Shown: positions 34,559 to 44,784, counted from the first letter of the stretch. The stretch is 64,000 bases of DNA from Nocardioides sp. LHD-245 (GCF_030929495.1 NZ_JAVFWN010000002.1:124001-188000), one strand, 5' to 3'. Notes: generated from the sequence alone by a model not told the origin. Translations and numbers: made by a program.

Positions 34559-36102
34559 ACCGGCTCCTTGGTCGCGGTCGCGGTGGAGGTGGACCGGGTG
34601 GCGGCGGCCATGACGTTCTCGGGCGTGGCGTCGGCCCGCGCGATGTCGGCGGTGATCCGGCCCTCGCAGACCACGAGCACCCGGTCGGCCATGCCGAGCA
34701 CCTCGGGCAGCTCGGAGGAGATCATCACGATCGCCAGGCCCTGGCCGGCGAGATCGGACAGCAGACGGTGGACCTCGGCCTTGGTGCCGACGTCGATGCC
34801 GCGGGTCGGCTCGTCGATGATGAGCAGCCGCGGTCCGGTGGCGAGCCACTTCGCGATGACGACCTTCTGCTGGTTGCCACCGCTCATCGTGGCGGCACGC
34901 ATGTCGAGCGCGCTGGTCTTCACCTGCAGCCGCGCCGCCCACGGGCCGGCCGCCCGGTTCTCGGCACGCGCCGTGAGCAGGCCGGCCCGGGCCAGGCCGC
35001 CGCGGATCACCGCGCTGACATTGCGGGCGACCGAGCTCTCGATCACCAGGCCCTGCTGCCGGCGGTCCTCGGGGACGAACGCCATGCCGGCACGGATCGC
35101 CCGGCGGGGGCTGCCCTTCGGCACGACCCGGCCGTCGAGGGTGACCGTCCCCTCGTCGTACCCGTCGACGCCGAAGACGGCCCGGGCGATCTCGCTGCGG
35201 CCGGCTCCGACGAGGCCCGCCAGTCCGACGATCTCGCCGGCGCGGACCTGGAAGGACACGTCGTGGAACTCCCCCGCGCTGCTCAGGCCCCGCACCTCGA
35301 GCACGACGTCGCCGAGCGGCGCGGGCGTCTTGGGGAACAGCTCGGCCACCTCGCGGCCCACCATCTTGGCGACGATCTCCGCCTCGGTGGTCTCCGCGAC
35401 GCGGGCGGTGGAGACGTAGGCCCCGTCGCGCATCACGGTGACGGTGTCGCACAGGTCGAAGACCTCGTCGAAGCGGTGGGAGATGAACACCAGGGCCCGG
35501 CCCTCGTCGCGCAGGCTGCGGGCGACCGCGAAGAGGCGCGCGACCTCGTTGCCACTGAGTGCCGCGGTCGGCTCGTCCATCACCAGCAGCTTCGCGTCGA
35601 GCGAGATGGCCTTGGCGATCTCGATCAGCTGCTGGTCGGCGATGGAGAGGCCGTTGGCGACCCGGCGCGGGTCGATGCTGACGCCGAGCCGGGCGAAGAG
35701 GGCGTGGGACTCGGCGTACATCCGGGTCCGGTCGATGCGGCGACCGCGGCCGCGCGGGTGGCGGCCCATGAAGATGTTCTCGGCGACCGACAGGTCGGGG
35801 AAGAGGGTCGGCTCCTGGTAGATCACCGCCACGCCGGCGGCCTTCGACTCGGCCGTCGAGCCGAAGTCGACCGGCTCGCCGAGGAGCCGGAACTCGCCCG
35901 CGTCGCGGCGGTGCACGCCGGCGACGATCTTCACCAGCGTCGACTTGCCCGCGCCGTTCTCGCCGACCAGGGCGTGGATCGAGCCGGGCCGCACCTCGAG
36001 CGTTCCGGAGCGCAGCGCGGCCACGGCACCGAACGACTTCGCGACGTCGCGCAGCTGGAGGGTCGGCGTCCGCTCCTCGCGGCACTCCTCGTCGTCCGGC
36101 AT
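34555..36102 (-). CDS. rhaT: Rhamnose ABC transporter ATP-binding protein (two nucleotide-binding domains)
   Basis: A 515-residue tandem ABC ATPase. The first domain has Walker A GENGAGKST (about 48-56), Q-loop YQEPTLF and Walker B LLVMDEPTAALS. The second has a degenerate Walker A (GLVGAGRSE), signature TMSGGNQQK and Walker B LLIIDEPTRGID. Degeneration of the second P-loop is usual in this sugar-import subfamily. ATG at 36102 is chosen because GAGGGAG precedes it; an in-frame ATG lies eight codons upstream and longer forms would translate operator C. It is first in the nine-gene rhamnose operon. Confidence 0.93.
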   Translation of the reverse strand: MPDDEECREERTPTLQLRDVAKSFGAVAALRSGTLEVRPGSIHALVGENGAGKSTLVKIVAGVHRRDAGEFRLLGEPVDFGSTAESKAAGVAVIYQEPTLFPDLSVAENIFMGRHPRGRGRRIDRTRMYAESHALFARLGVSIDPRRVANGLSIADQQLIEIAKAISLDAKLLVMDEPTAALSGNEVARLFAVARSLRDEGRALVFISHRFDEVFDLCDTVTVMRDGAYVSTARVAETTEAEIVAKMVGREVAELFPKTPAPLGDVVLEVRGLSSAGEFHDVSFQVRAGEIVGLAGLVGAGRSEIARAVFGVDGYDEGTVTLDGRVVPKGSPRRAIRAGMAFVPEDRRQQGLVIESSVARNVSAVIRGGLARAGLLTARAENRAAGPWAARLQVKTSALDMRAATMSGGNQQKVVIAKWLATGPRLLIIDEPTRGIDVGTKAEVHRLLSDLAGQGLAIVMISSELPEVLGMADRVLVVCEGRITADIARADATPENVMAAATRSTSTATATKEPV

Positions 36103-36133
36103 CGCACTCCCTCGGGTTCTCGACATCTGCGCG

Positions 36134-36147
36134 TTGAAAGGTTTCAA
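36134..36147. promoter_or_regulatory. LacI-type operator before the rhamnose operon (site C)
   Basis: TTGAAAGGTTTCAA, an imperfect palindrome with 6 of 7 matching pairs, lies 31 bases before the rhaT start. It fits the family consensus TTGAAAC-GNTTCAA seen at sites B and D. Confidence 0.7.
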
Positions 36148-36169
36148 TAGCAGACGTAACGGACACTAG

Positions 36170-36183
36170 GTGACCGTGGTCAC
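36170..36183. promoter_or_regulatory. CRP-like palindrome between operators C and D
   Basis: GTGACCGTGGTCAC is a perfect 14-base palindrome fitting the actinobacterial CRP pattern GTG-N6-GNCAC. It lies in the shared control region of the divergent rhaT operon and LacI gene. Carbon-state control is suggested. Confidence 0.5.
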
Positions 36184-36210
36184 AGACGTCAAGGAACCCC
36201 GACGAAGTTT

Positions 36211-36226
36211 TTTGAAACGAATCAAA
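36211..36226. promoter_or_regulatory. LacI-type operator before the LacI gene (site D)
   Basis: TTTGAAACGAATCAAA is a CG-centred palindrome with 6 of 8 matching pairs, 58 bases before the LacI start. Sites C and D are about 78 bases centre to centre, which would allow looping and autorepression. Confidence 0.65.
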
Positions 36227-36283
36227 TGCAGCGGTCGACCACTGCGGTGGCCCTAGGGTGAGCCCCACACGACAGGAGGAAGC

Positions 36284-37315
36284 GTGACCACGAGCGAGGC
36301 GACGACGAACGGCGACACGAGCCGCAGCGTCTCCGTCAAGGACGTCGCCGCGGCGGCAGGGGTCTCGGTGGGGACCGTCTCCAACGTGCTCAACCGGCCG
36401 GAGAAGGTCTCCCCCGCCACCCTCGAGCACGTCCAGCAGGTCATCGGGCGACTCGGCTTCGTCCGCAACGACGCGGCCCGCCAGCTGCGCGCCGGCACCA
36501 ACCGCGCGATCGGCATGGTCGTCCTCGACGTGCGCAACCCGTTCTTCACCGACATCGCCCGCGGGGTCGAGCTGCGTCTCGCCGAGCACCGCCGCCCGCT
36601 GATCCTCGGCAGCTCCGACCAGGACGCCGAGCGCGAGTCGACCTACCTCGACCTCTTCGAGGAGCAACGGGTCAGCGGTCTGCTCATCACCCCCGTCGGC
36701 AAGGTGCTCCCGCGCCTGCGCCGGCTGCGGGAGCGCGGCACCGCCGTCGTGGTCGTCGACCGGCGCACCGGCAGCCGCGAGTTCTCCTCCGTCGCCGTCG
36801 ACGACGTGCGCGGCGGCCGCCTCGCGGCGCAGCACCTCCTGGAGTCCGGTCGCCGCAGGATCGCCTTCATCGGTGGTCCGCGCGGCCTCACCCAGATCAA
36901 GCACCGTCTCCACGCCGCCCAGGAGGAGGTCGACGCGGTCGACGGTGCCCGGCTGCGCTTCGTCGAGACGGGCACGATGGACGCCGACGCCGGGCGGCGC
37001 GGCGCGGAGGACCTGCTCGCCGGTCCCGACCGTCCCGACGCGATCTTCGCGGCCAACGACCTCGTCGCCCTGGGCGTGCTCCAGGCGTTGACGCTGGCCG
37101 GGGTGCGTGTCCCCGAGGACGTCGCCATCATCGGCTTCGACGACATCGACTTCGCCGCCTCCGCCGCGATCCCGCTCAGCTCGGTGCGCCAGCCGCGGGC
37201 AGAGATGGGTCGGGCCGCGATCGACCTGCTGCTCGCCGCCATCGACGATCCCGCCGCGCAGGTGCGCGACATCGTGCTCGAGCCCGAGCTCGTGGTCCGT
37301 CGCTCGACCGGCTGA
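36284..37315 (+). CDS. LacI family repressor, probable rhamnose regulon controller
   Basis: A 343-residue LacI/GalR regulator. The N-terminal HTH and hinge are clear (VSVKDVAAAAGVSVGTVSNV at 16-35, then NDAARQLRAG), followed by a periplasmic-binding-like effector domain (about 70-335) with AIFAANDLVALGVLQ and IIGFDDIDFAASAAIPL. The GTG start at 36284 has an AGGAGGA site. It is divergent from the rhamnose importer/catabolic operon, and CG-centred operators precede both genes, the rhamnosidase and lutA. The inducer is therefore probably L-rhamnose or a rhamnose metabolite. In many bacteria rhamnose genes use AraC or DeoR regulators, so LacI control is worth noting. Confidence 0.88.
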   Translation: MTTSEATTNGDTSRSVSVKDVAAAAGVSVGTVSNVLNRPEKVSPATLEHVQQVIGRLGFVRNDAARQLRAGTNRAIGMVVLDVRNPFFTDIARGVELRLAEHRRPLILGSSDQDAERESTYLDLFEEQRVSGLLITPVGKVLPRLRRLRERGTAVVVVDRRTGSREFSSVAVDDVRGGRLAAQHLLESGRRRIAFIGGPRGLTQIKHRLHAAQEEVDAVDGARLRFVETGTMDADAGRRGAEDLLAGPDRPDAIFAANDLVALGVLQALTLAGVRVPEDVAIIGFDDIDFAASAAIPLSSVRQPRAEMGRAAIDLLLAAIDDPAAQVRDIVLEPELVVRRSTG

Positions 37316-37402
37316 GCGCAGTCCGGACCGCGCGCAGGCCGGCTCCGCCGTCTCCGGTGGCTCCGGCGGCCTAGGTGACGCCGCGGCGCCGGCCGGCGGG
37401 GG

Positions 37403-38509
37403 TCAGTGGGCGACGACCTCGACGCGCTGGAACTCCTTGAGCTCGGTGTAGCCCGTGGTCGCCATCGAGCGCTTGAGGGCGCCGACCAGGTTCATGGTGC
37501 CGTCGGCGACCCGCGAGGGCCCGAACAGGATCTCCTCGATCGTGCCGATCTGGTCGAACTGCACCCGCTGGCCGCGCGGCAGGTCCGCGTGGTGCGCCTC
37601 GGCGCCCCAGTGGAAGCCGCGCCCCGGCGCGTCGGTGGCACGCGCGAACGGCGAGCCGACCATGACCGCGTCGGCCCCGCAGGCGATCGCCTTGGCGAGA
37701 TCACCCGAGGTGCCGATCGAGCCGTCGGCGATCACGTGGACGTAGCGGCCGCCCGACTCGTCGAGGTAGTCGCGGCGGGCGGCGGCGACGTCGGCCACCG
37801 CGCTCGCCATCGGGACGGCGACGCCGAGCACGGTGCGCGTCGTGTGGGCCGCTCCCCCGCCGAAGCCGACGAGCACACCGGCCGCGCCGGTGCGCATCAG
37901 GTGCAGCGCGGCCTGGTGGGTGGCACAGCCACCGACGATGACGGGGACGTCGAGCTCGTAGATGAACTCCTTGAGGTTCAGCGGCTCGGCCTGGCTGGAG
38001 ACGTGCTCGGCCGAGACGGTGGTGCCGCGGATGACGAACAGGTCCACACCCGCGTCGGTCACCGTCTTGGCGAACTCCTTGGTGCGCTGCGGCGACAGCG
38101 AGCCCGCCACGGTGACGCCGGCGTCGCGCATCTCACGCAGCCGCTCGGTGATCAGCTCGGCCTTGATCGGCTCGGTGTAGATCTCCTGCAGGCGGCGGGT
38201 GGCCTCGACCCCCTGCAGCCCGGCGACCTCGTCGAGGAGCGGCTGCGGGTCGTCGTACCGCGTCCAGAGGCCCTCGAGGTTGAGCACGCCCAGGCCGCCG
38301 AAGCGACCGAAGTCGATCGCGGTCTTCGGGGACATCACCGAGTCCATCGGCGCCGCGAGGATCGGCAGGGAGAACCGGTAGGCGTCGATCTGCCAGTCGA
38401 CGCTGACCTCCTCGGGATCACGCGTGCGCCGCGACGGCACGATCGCGATGTCGTCGAAGGAGTACGCCGTCCGGGCCCGCTTGGCGCGGCCGATCTCGAT
38501 GTCGCTCAC
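37403..38509 (-). CDS. guaB3: GuaB3 family IMP dehydrogenase-related protein
   Basis: A 368-residue TIM-barrel paralogue of IMP dehydrogenase without CBS domains. It starts at GTG 38509 (SDIEIGRAKRARTAYSFDD) and has PILAAPMDSVMS (49-60), IADGSIGTSGDLAKAIACGA (260-279) and a C-terminal GTIEEILFGPS block. The loop that carries the IMPDH catalytic Cys (GPGSICTTR in GuaB) reads GFGGGAAHTTR (215-225), with His222 at the Cys position, so it cannot form the usual thioimidate intermediate there. The family is conserved beside guaB in actinobacteria, and its activity is not settled. A weak GC-rich hairpin region (37330-37400) separates it from the convergent LacI gene. Confidence 0.9.
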   Translation of the reverse strand: MSDIEIGRAKRARTAYSFDDIAIVPSRRTRDPEEVSVDWQIDAYRFSLPILAAPMDSVMSPKTAIDFGRFGGLGVLNLEGLWTRYDDPQPLLDEVAGLQGVEATRRLQEIYTEPIKAELITERLREMRDAGVTVAGSLSPQRTKEFAKTVTDAGVDLFVIRGTTVSAEHVSSQAEPLNLKEFIYELDVPVIVGGCATHQAALHLMRTGAAGVLVGFGGGAAHTTRTVLGVAVPMASAVADVAAARRDYLDESGGRYVHVIADGSIGTSGDLAKAIACGADAVMVGSPFARATDAPGRGFHWGAEAHHADLPRGQRVQFDQIGTIEEILFGPSRVADGTMNLVGALKRSMATTGYTELKEFQRVEVVAH

Positions 38510-38535
38510 GCCGACGAGGATATCGGGGCCGTCCG

Positions 38536-39036
38536 TCAGGACCGCATACCGGCGAGGTCCAGGAACATGACGTGCAGTCCGACCAGGCTCCCGTCGGGGC
38601 GCCGGAAGGCTCGCGGGACGGTGCCGACGACCTCGAAGCCGAGGCTGCGCCACAGCGCCACGGCGGCCTCGTTGGTGGCCACGACCGCGTTGAACTGGAT
38701 GCCGGCGAAACCGTGCTCGCGGTGCCAGGCGACGACGTGCTGCCCGAGCGCGCGACCGACGCCCGCGCCCCGGGCAGCGGTCGACACCATGAAGGACGCG
38801 GTGCCGATGTGGCTGCCCTGGGCCGGCCGGTTGGGGCCCATCTTCGCCGTGCCGACCACCACTCCGTCGACCTCGGCCACCGCGACCGCGCCGGGCTGGC
38901 CCAGCCAGAAGTCGCGAGCTCCGGCGTCGTCGAGCGCCGGCATCGCGTAGGTCTCGCCGGCCGTCAGCACCTCGGCGATGATCTCCGCCACCGCCGGCCA
39001 GTCGCCGTCGGCGTAGGGGCGGACCGCCAGGGTCAC
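38536..39036 (-). CDS. GNAT family N-acetyltransferase
   Basis: A 166-residue acetyltransferase of the GNAT fold using acetyl-CoA. The acetyl-CoA binding segment is VSTAARGAGVGRALGQHVV (about 89-107), followed by FNAVVATNEAAVALWRSLGF, the usual beta5-alpha4 region. The GTG start at 39036 overlaps the Uma2 stop (GTGA). It ends FLDLAGMRS. Such proteins acetylate small molecules or protein termini; no substrate can be inferred. It lies 26 bases before guaB3 and may be co-transcribed with it. Confidence 0.85.
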   Translation of the reverse strand: MTLAVRPYADGDWPAVAEIIAEVLTAGETYAMPALDDAGARDFWLGQPGAVAVAEVDGVVVGTAKMGPNRPAQGSHIGTASFMVSTAARGAGVGRALGQHVVAWHREHGFAGIQFNAVVATNEAAVALWRSLGFEVVGTVPRAFRRPDGSLVGLHVMFLDLAGMRS

Positions 39037-39599
39037 CGCAGGACGGCGGCCAGGTCGAGCGGCACCGTGCCGTGGTCGCCGACCGGGACGTCGGCGGTCG
39101 GGCTCGCGCCGTCGACCGTGGCCAGGAGCTCCCAGCGACCGTCGACGTTCGCCTGGACCTCGATGATGCGGGCGTCGATGTCGACCACCCAGTACTGGCC
39201 GATCCCCGCCTCGGCGTACTCGGGCGCCTTGCGGAGCAGGTCCTCGCCCTGCGTCGACGGCGAGAGCACCTCGACGACGAGGACCGGCGTCTGCCTGATT
39301 GGGACCTCGTCCACCGGCTCGACGTCGAACACGACGACATCGGGCAACCGCTCGCGATTGCGGGGCAGGGCGACGCTGAACGCCTCGTCGACGCAGCAAC
39401 CGGGCAGTGCCTCCTCGAGGAGGTTCGCCAGTCGCCGGGCGGCGCGCTGATGGCGCCGTCGAGGCCCTGTGGGACTCATGACGGCGACCCCGTCGACCCA
39501 CTCCGCCCGCGTGTGATCGGGCAGCGCACGGTAGTCCTCGTACGACATCGGAATGCGCAGCAGGGTCTCCACGTGATCTCCAACGGGTGCGACGGACAC
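39033..39599 (-). CDS. Uma2 family (PD-(D/E)XK fold) protein
   Basis: A 188-residue protein of the Uma2 family, a restriction-endonuclease-like fold of unknown biological role. The N-terminal YEDYRALPDHTRAEWVDGVA block, the acidic core PDVVVFD (about 86-92) and VLVVEVLSPST (about 105-115), and the YWVVD strand are all present, so the presumed metal-binding acidic residues are kept. The GTG start at 39599 lacks a strong ribosome site. An in-frame ATG at METLLRI (codon 11) is an alternative. Uma2 genes often appear singly or in large paralogous sets. Confidence 0.8.
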   Translation of the reverse strand: MSVAPVGDHVETLLRIPMSYEDYRALPDHTRAEWVDGVAVMSPTGPRRRHQRAARRLANLLEEALPGCCVDEAFSVALPRNRERLPDVVVFDVEPVDEVPIRQTPVLVVEVLSPSTQGEDLLRKAPEYAEAGIGQYWVVDIDARIIEVQANVDGRWELLATVDGASPTADVPVGDHGTVPLDLAAVLR

Positions 39600-40026
39600 A
39601 TCGGTGCTCCTTCCATGATGGACCCGAGAGCAGGTCGTCAGGAAGTGAACCGACGTTCGTCAGGACGCGTGTGCGTCCTCCACAGGCGCGGGAGCGACCG
39701 TGTGGCCGCCACGCGAACGAAGCCGGCTACGGGAGCCAACCGCGTGCGCGGCAGCGCGGCGTGACGAAGGCTGAAACGCGATGTCGGTCATCGCGGGAAG
39801 CGAGGGCGACGGATCGCAGGAAGCGAGGAACGAGCGACCGGAGCGGAGGAGCCGAGCCTTTCCGCGAGCCGACCGTGTGGCCGCCACGCAAACGCCACCA
39901 CGTACCCGGCCGACCGCGCGGCCGACCGCGCGGCCGGCAGCGTGGCGCCCGCGCGCAGCGCATCGGAGGCAAGCGTGGGCCCGAAGGGTCTGCGCGCCGC
40001 CTTCGATAGGCGACACGCTCGGCCCA
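39600..40026. repeat. Gene-free region with short direct and tandem repeats
   Basis: No convincing gene is present in these 427 bases. A 19-base exact direct repeat, GACCGTGTGGCCGCCACGC, occurs at 39696-39714 and 39871-39889. A 12-base unit GGCCGACCGCGC is tandemly repeated around 39908-39932. The intervening sequence is rich in GAAGCGAGG/GAACGAGCG motifs. It may be a decayed or recombined segment upstream of the Uma2 gene. Confidence 0.55.
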
Positions 40027-41538
<1,512 letters not shown>

Positions 41539-41553
41539 CTAGGCGGTGATCGG

Positions 41554-41588
41554 GGTCACGCCCGGCCCGGTCCGGACCGGGCGTGACC
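41554..41588 (-). terminator. Hairpin terminator after the HtaA-domain gene
   Basis: Perfect 12-base arms GGTCACGCCCGG / CCGGGCGTGACC around an 11-base loop, 11 bases past the stop of the HtaA gene and 25 bases before the guaB start codon. No U run. Confidence 0.75.
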
Positions 41589-41599
41589 GCGGCGCGCCA

Positions 41600-44500
41600 C
41601 TAGCGCACGACCAGCCTCCGGTACGCCGTCCGCACAGGTTCCTGCGTCGCGTTGCCGGCCAGTTCGAGACGCAGGAAGTGGCGGCCCTTCGCCAGGCGCG
41701 GCAGCCGGATCTTCAACCGGCCCCGGCGGTCGACGGCCAGCTGGCCGGTGGCCCGCACCTTCCCGCCCTCACGGACGACGACTTGGCCGATCGGGTGCGC
41801 GCCCGCGATGCCGACGAGGCGGGCGTCGAGCCGGATCACGGCCCGCTTGCCCACCCGGACCTTGGCCTTCTTGAAGCGCCAGTCCAGCTCCACGGCCGCC
41901 TTGCCGGCCGCGGGCGGCGGCGTGACCACGGGACCGCCCGCGTCGGTGCCGAGGACGCCGTCCAGGGTGATCGGGTCGAGCGCCGCCCCTGCCTCGTAGA
42001 AGCCGGCGAAAGCCGCCGCTCCGGGGCCGGTCAGCCTGGCGGGCAGGGCGCCGCCGGCGATCCGGTCGCCGACCGCCTTCCAGCCCGCCGCGTCGACCTC
42101 GGCGAGGACGACGCCCGGGTAGGACACGATCTCGTGGGTCGTCTCGTCCTTGGACTCGACGTCGGCGACCAGCTCGCCGGTCGCGCCGGAGAGCCGCAGC
42201 ACCGGATCGCTGATCGTCACCGCCAAGCAGGGCGAGTGCTCGACCGCACAGGTCGGCGGGCCGTCGTGGCCGGTGAAGCGGACCGTGCCGCCGAGCCGCA
42301 CCTCCGCCGTGCCCTGCGCCGGATCGCTCCAGCCGCCGGTCACCGGGAAGGTGAAGGTGCCGTCGGCGTTCTGCGTGACACCGCGGGAGACGGCGACGCT
42401 GCCGTGCGCGATCGGGCCGGCGAGGTAGTCGCGGAAGGACTCCTTGACACCCCAGGTGAGCGTGCCGCCGCTGATCTCGCGGCGGACGGCGGACGGCGTG
42501 GCGACCGTCAGCTCGACGGCTCGGGTCGGGGTGGTGCCGACCACATTGGACAGCCGGGCGCGGAACCGGGTGCCCGTCTGCTCGGCGTCGGCGTCGAGCA
42601 CCGTGAGGAACCCACCGTCGATCTCGACGTTCTCGTCGTCGCCGCTGATGTTCTCCCAGAAGCCGGACACCCAGCGCTGCCAGGTGATGTCGGGGTAGGG
42701 GAAGCCCGAGGGCATCACCTTGAACAGGGCGTCCTCGCCCTCGGCGACCGTGACGCTGTCGGGCTGCGCCGCCACGCGCGGGAAGAACTCGACGGTGAGG
42801 TCGGCGACGGCCGAGGCGCTGGTCGCCTGCTCGTTGGTCGCGAGCACCCGGAACTGTCGGCCGTTGTCCTCGCTGGTCGCCGACCAGCTCAGCGTCTCCC
42901 CCGTCGCGTCGGGCACGTCGGCCCACTTCCCGGACGCGCTGCCGCGCGTCTGCCAGCGGATCGCGTCGGCTCCGGTGAACGCGGCGGCGAGGCTGATCTC
43001 CTGTGCGGTGTCGTCCTTGCCGAGCCGAACGATCTGGTCCGCGGGTGAGGTCGCCTCCGCGGGAGCCAGGCCGGCCATCCGGTACTTCAGCACGCGGTCG
43101 TCGCCGGTGGTGCTGGCGACGAACACGGTCTGGTCGGTGCCGATGTCGGCACCGAGGTAGTTGGAGAACGAGTTCGACCCCAGGCCGGGCACGCTGACGT
43201 CGGTCCAGCCGTCGCCGTTCCAGACCCGGAACCTGCGAGCGGAGTAGTCGAGCATCAGCACCGAGTCGGACGCCGTCTCGACGCGTTCGGCGAGGAAGGT
43301 GCCGCCGGCGGCCTCGATGCGCTCGCCACCGGTCCACTTCCCGCCGACCGACACGAGGCGCGTCTTATCACCTGTGTACGCCGACAGCCACACACCGCGG
43401 TCGTCCCGGAAGGCCATCGTGGGCTGGTCGAAGACACCCGGCTGCGTCGACTTCGGGTCGGCGACTCCCTCCAGCGGTTCCGCCGTCATCGTCGAGGTCG
43501 CGCTGGACAGCGTGATCACACGGGCGCCGTTGCCGAACGTCGGCGCGACGCCGGCCGACGTGGTCACCAGGCTGGTCCGGGCGCGGGAGGCCACCGACTC
43601 GCGCCCTTCGAAGCTGAGACCGGTGTAGGTCTGCACCTGGTAGCCGGGGGCCTGCGCTGAAGCGGTCAGCAACGCCAGGCCCGCGGAGCCGAGGACGATG
43701 ACCCGGCGGTAGAGACCGTCGTAGGAGATCTCCTGGACAGCGCCGACGCCCGGCTCGACCACGGCGCCGGTGTACCCGGCGGCGGGGTCGAAGACGTGAA
43801 CCACGACCTGCTCGCCCAGGGCCATCAGCACCGCCCCGGTGGCCGCGTCGAGAGTCATGCCGGGGTAGCCACCGTTCGCGGCGCCGAACGTGGGCGTGTC
43901 GAGCGGGGCGAGGGTCTCGTAGTCGTAGGCCTGCAGTACGGCGGACCCGGCACCCTCGGGACGGTGCTGGACGTGGAGCACACCGCGCTCGGTGTCGGCC
44001 ACCAGGTTCGTCACCTCGGTCAGCCCGTCGATCTCGCCGGCGGGCTCGTACTGCGGCGCCCCCGAGACCACGATCCGCTCGGCCGTGACGACCGGCTTGC
44101 CGCCCGGTCCCACGTAGTCGATGGTGACCGGGTCGAGAGCGGCACCGGTGCCGTAGAAGCCGGAGAACGCGGGCGCCGCGTCCTCGGTGAGGGTCGCCGT
44201 CAGATCGGTCCAGGTGGTGCGCTCGGCGCCGACCGTCGGGGTGGTCGAGGCGATGCCCAGGTCGGCGAGAGGAACGCGGCCGTAGTCCACGACCTCCCCG
44301 GCCAGGGTCTTGGACACCACCTCGGCGGTGATCGCCTGGACCTCACCGTCGATGGTCACCTCCAGGTTGCTGAAGGTCATGTCCAGCGCGCCGCCGTGGG
44401 CGTTGAAGCCGACCGTGCCGGTGAGATCGAGGTGCAGCGCGTGGTTGTCGGGGTCGTACGTGCCGTCGGCGACATCGAACACGAACTCGCCGTCGTCGTT

Positions 44501-44734
44501 CTGCGTGAGGCCGTCGGAGACGGTCACCCCCTCCGGGCCGATGTAGTTGCGGAAGGAGGCCCGCACGCCCCACTCGACGGTGCCGTCGACGATGGCGACG
44601 GCCGGGCCGCCGCCCTCCACCGCCCGGACGGGCGGTGGGACGAGCAGCAGGGCCGGGAGCAGCAGGGAGAGCACGGTCACGAGCAACAGGGGTGGGCGCG
44701 CGAGTGCGCGCCACCCGGACGACGACGAGGTCAC
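41600..44734 (-). CDS. Secreted protein with two HtaA (heme-uptake type) domains and a central propeller/Ig region
   Basis: A 1044-residue exported protein. A Sec signal (hydrophobic LLLVTVLSLLLPALLLVPPP, about 16-36) precedes a first HtaA domain (about 45-210; VEWGVRASFRNYIGPEG). A long beta-rich, propeller-like region (about 215-560) and two Ig-like segments follow (about 560-760; QPDSVTVAEGEDALFKV). A second HtaA domain (about 765-950; LTWGVKESFRDYLAGPI) and a basic Ig-like tail complete it. HtaA domains bind heme or hemoglobin at the corynebacterial cell surface. An iron box upstream (44785-44803) supports a role in iron or heme acquisition. No anchor, sortase motif or heme-importer genes are seen here, so it may be released or act with distant partners. 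GTG start 44734. Confidence 0.8.
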   Translation of the reverse strand: MTSSSSGWRALARPPLLLVTVLSLLLPALLLVPPPVRAVEGGGPAVAIVDGTVEWGVRASFRNYIGPEGVTVSDGLTQNDDGEFVFDVADGTYDPDNHALHLDLTGTVGFNAHGGALDMTFSNLEVTIDGEVQAITAEVVSKTLAGEVVDYGRVPLADLGIASTTPTVGAERTTWTDLTATLTEDAAPAFSGFYGTGAALDPVTIDYVGPGGKPVVTAERIVVSGAPQYEPAGEIDGLTEVTNLVADTERGVLHVQHRPEGAGSAVLQAYDYETLAPLDTPTFGAANGGYPGMTLDAATGAVLMALGEQVVVHVFDPAAGYTGAVVEPGVGAVQEISYDGLYRRVIVLGSAGLALLTASAQAPGYQVQTYTGLSFEGRESVASRARTSLVTTSAGVAPTFGNGARVITLSSATSTMTAEPLEGVADPKSTQPGVFDQPTMAFRDDRGVWLSAYTGDKTRLVSVGGKWTGGERIEAAGGTFLAERVETASDSVLMLDYSARRFRVWNGDGWTDVSVPGLGSNSFSNYLGADIGTDQTVFVASTTGDDRVLKYRMAGLAPAEATSPADQIVRLGKDDTAQEISLAAAFTGADAIRWQTRGSASGKWADVPDATGETLSWSATSEDNGRQFRVLATNEQATSASAVADLTVEFFPRVAAQPDSVTVAEGEDALFKVMPSGFPYPDITWQRWVSGFWENISGDDENVEIDGGFLTVLDADAEQTGTRFRARLSNVVGTTPTRAVELTVATPSAVRREISGGTLTWGVKESFRDYLAGPIAHGSVAVSRGVTQNADGTFTFPVTGGWSDPAQGTAEVRLGGTVRFTGHDGPPTCAVEHSPCLAVTISDPVLRLSGATGELVADVESKDETTHEIVSYPGVVLAEVDAAGWKAVGDRIAGGALPARLTGPGAAAFAGFYEAGAALDPITLDGVLGTDAGGPVVTPPPAAGKAAVELDWRFKKAKVRVGKRAVIRLDARLVGIAGAHPIGQVVVREGGKVRATGQLAVDRRGRLKIRLPRLAKGRHFLRLELAGNATQEPVRTAYRRLVVR

Positions 44735-44784
44735 CGGAGGTCCTTTCGGAGACAGAGAGGAGCAGGACCCGAGACCGCTCCAAG

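Noticed and set aside
37316..37402. Bidirectional terminator between the LacI gene and guaB3
   Set aside because: GC-rich segments can pair weakly, but no clean stem of more than six bases was found, so no terminator is called.
39900..39935. CRISPR-like array from short GC-rich repeats
   Set aside because: Only two adjacent 12-base units without spacers and no cas genes; simple tandem duplication.
39660..40016. Minus-strand ORFs of about 80-118 codons in the repeat-rich gap before guaB
   Set aside because: No ribosome site, no family resemblance and composition dominated by repeats; treated as non-coding.
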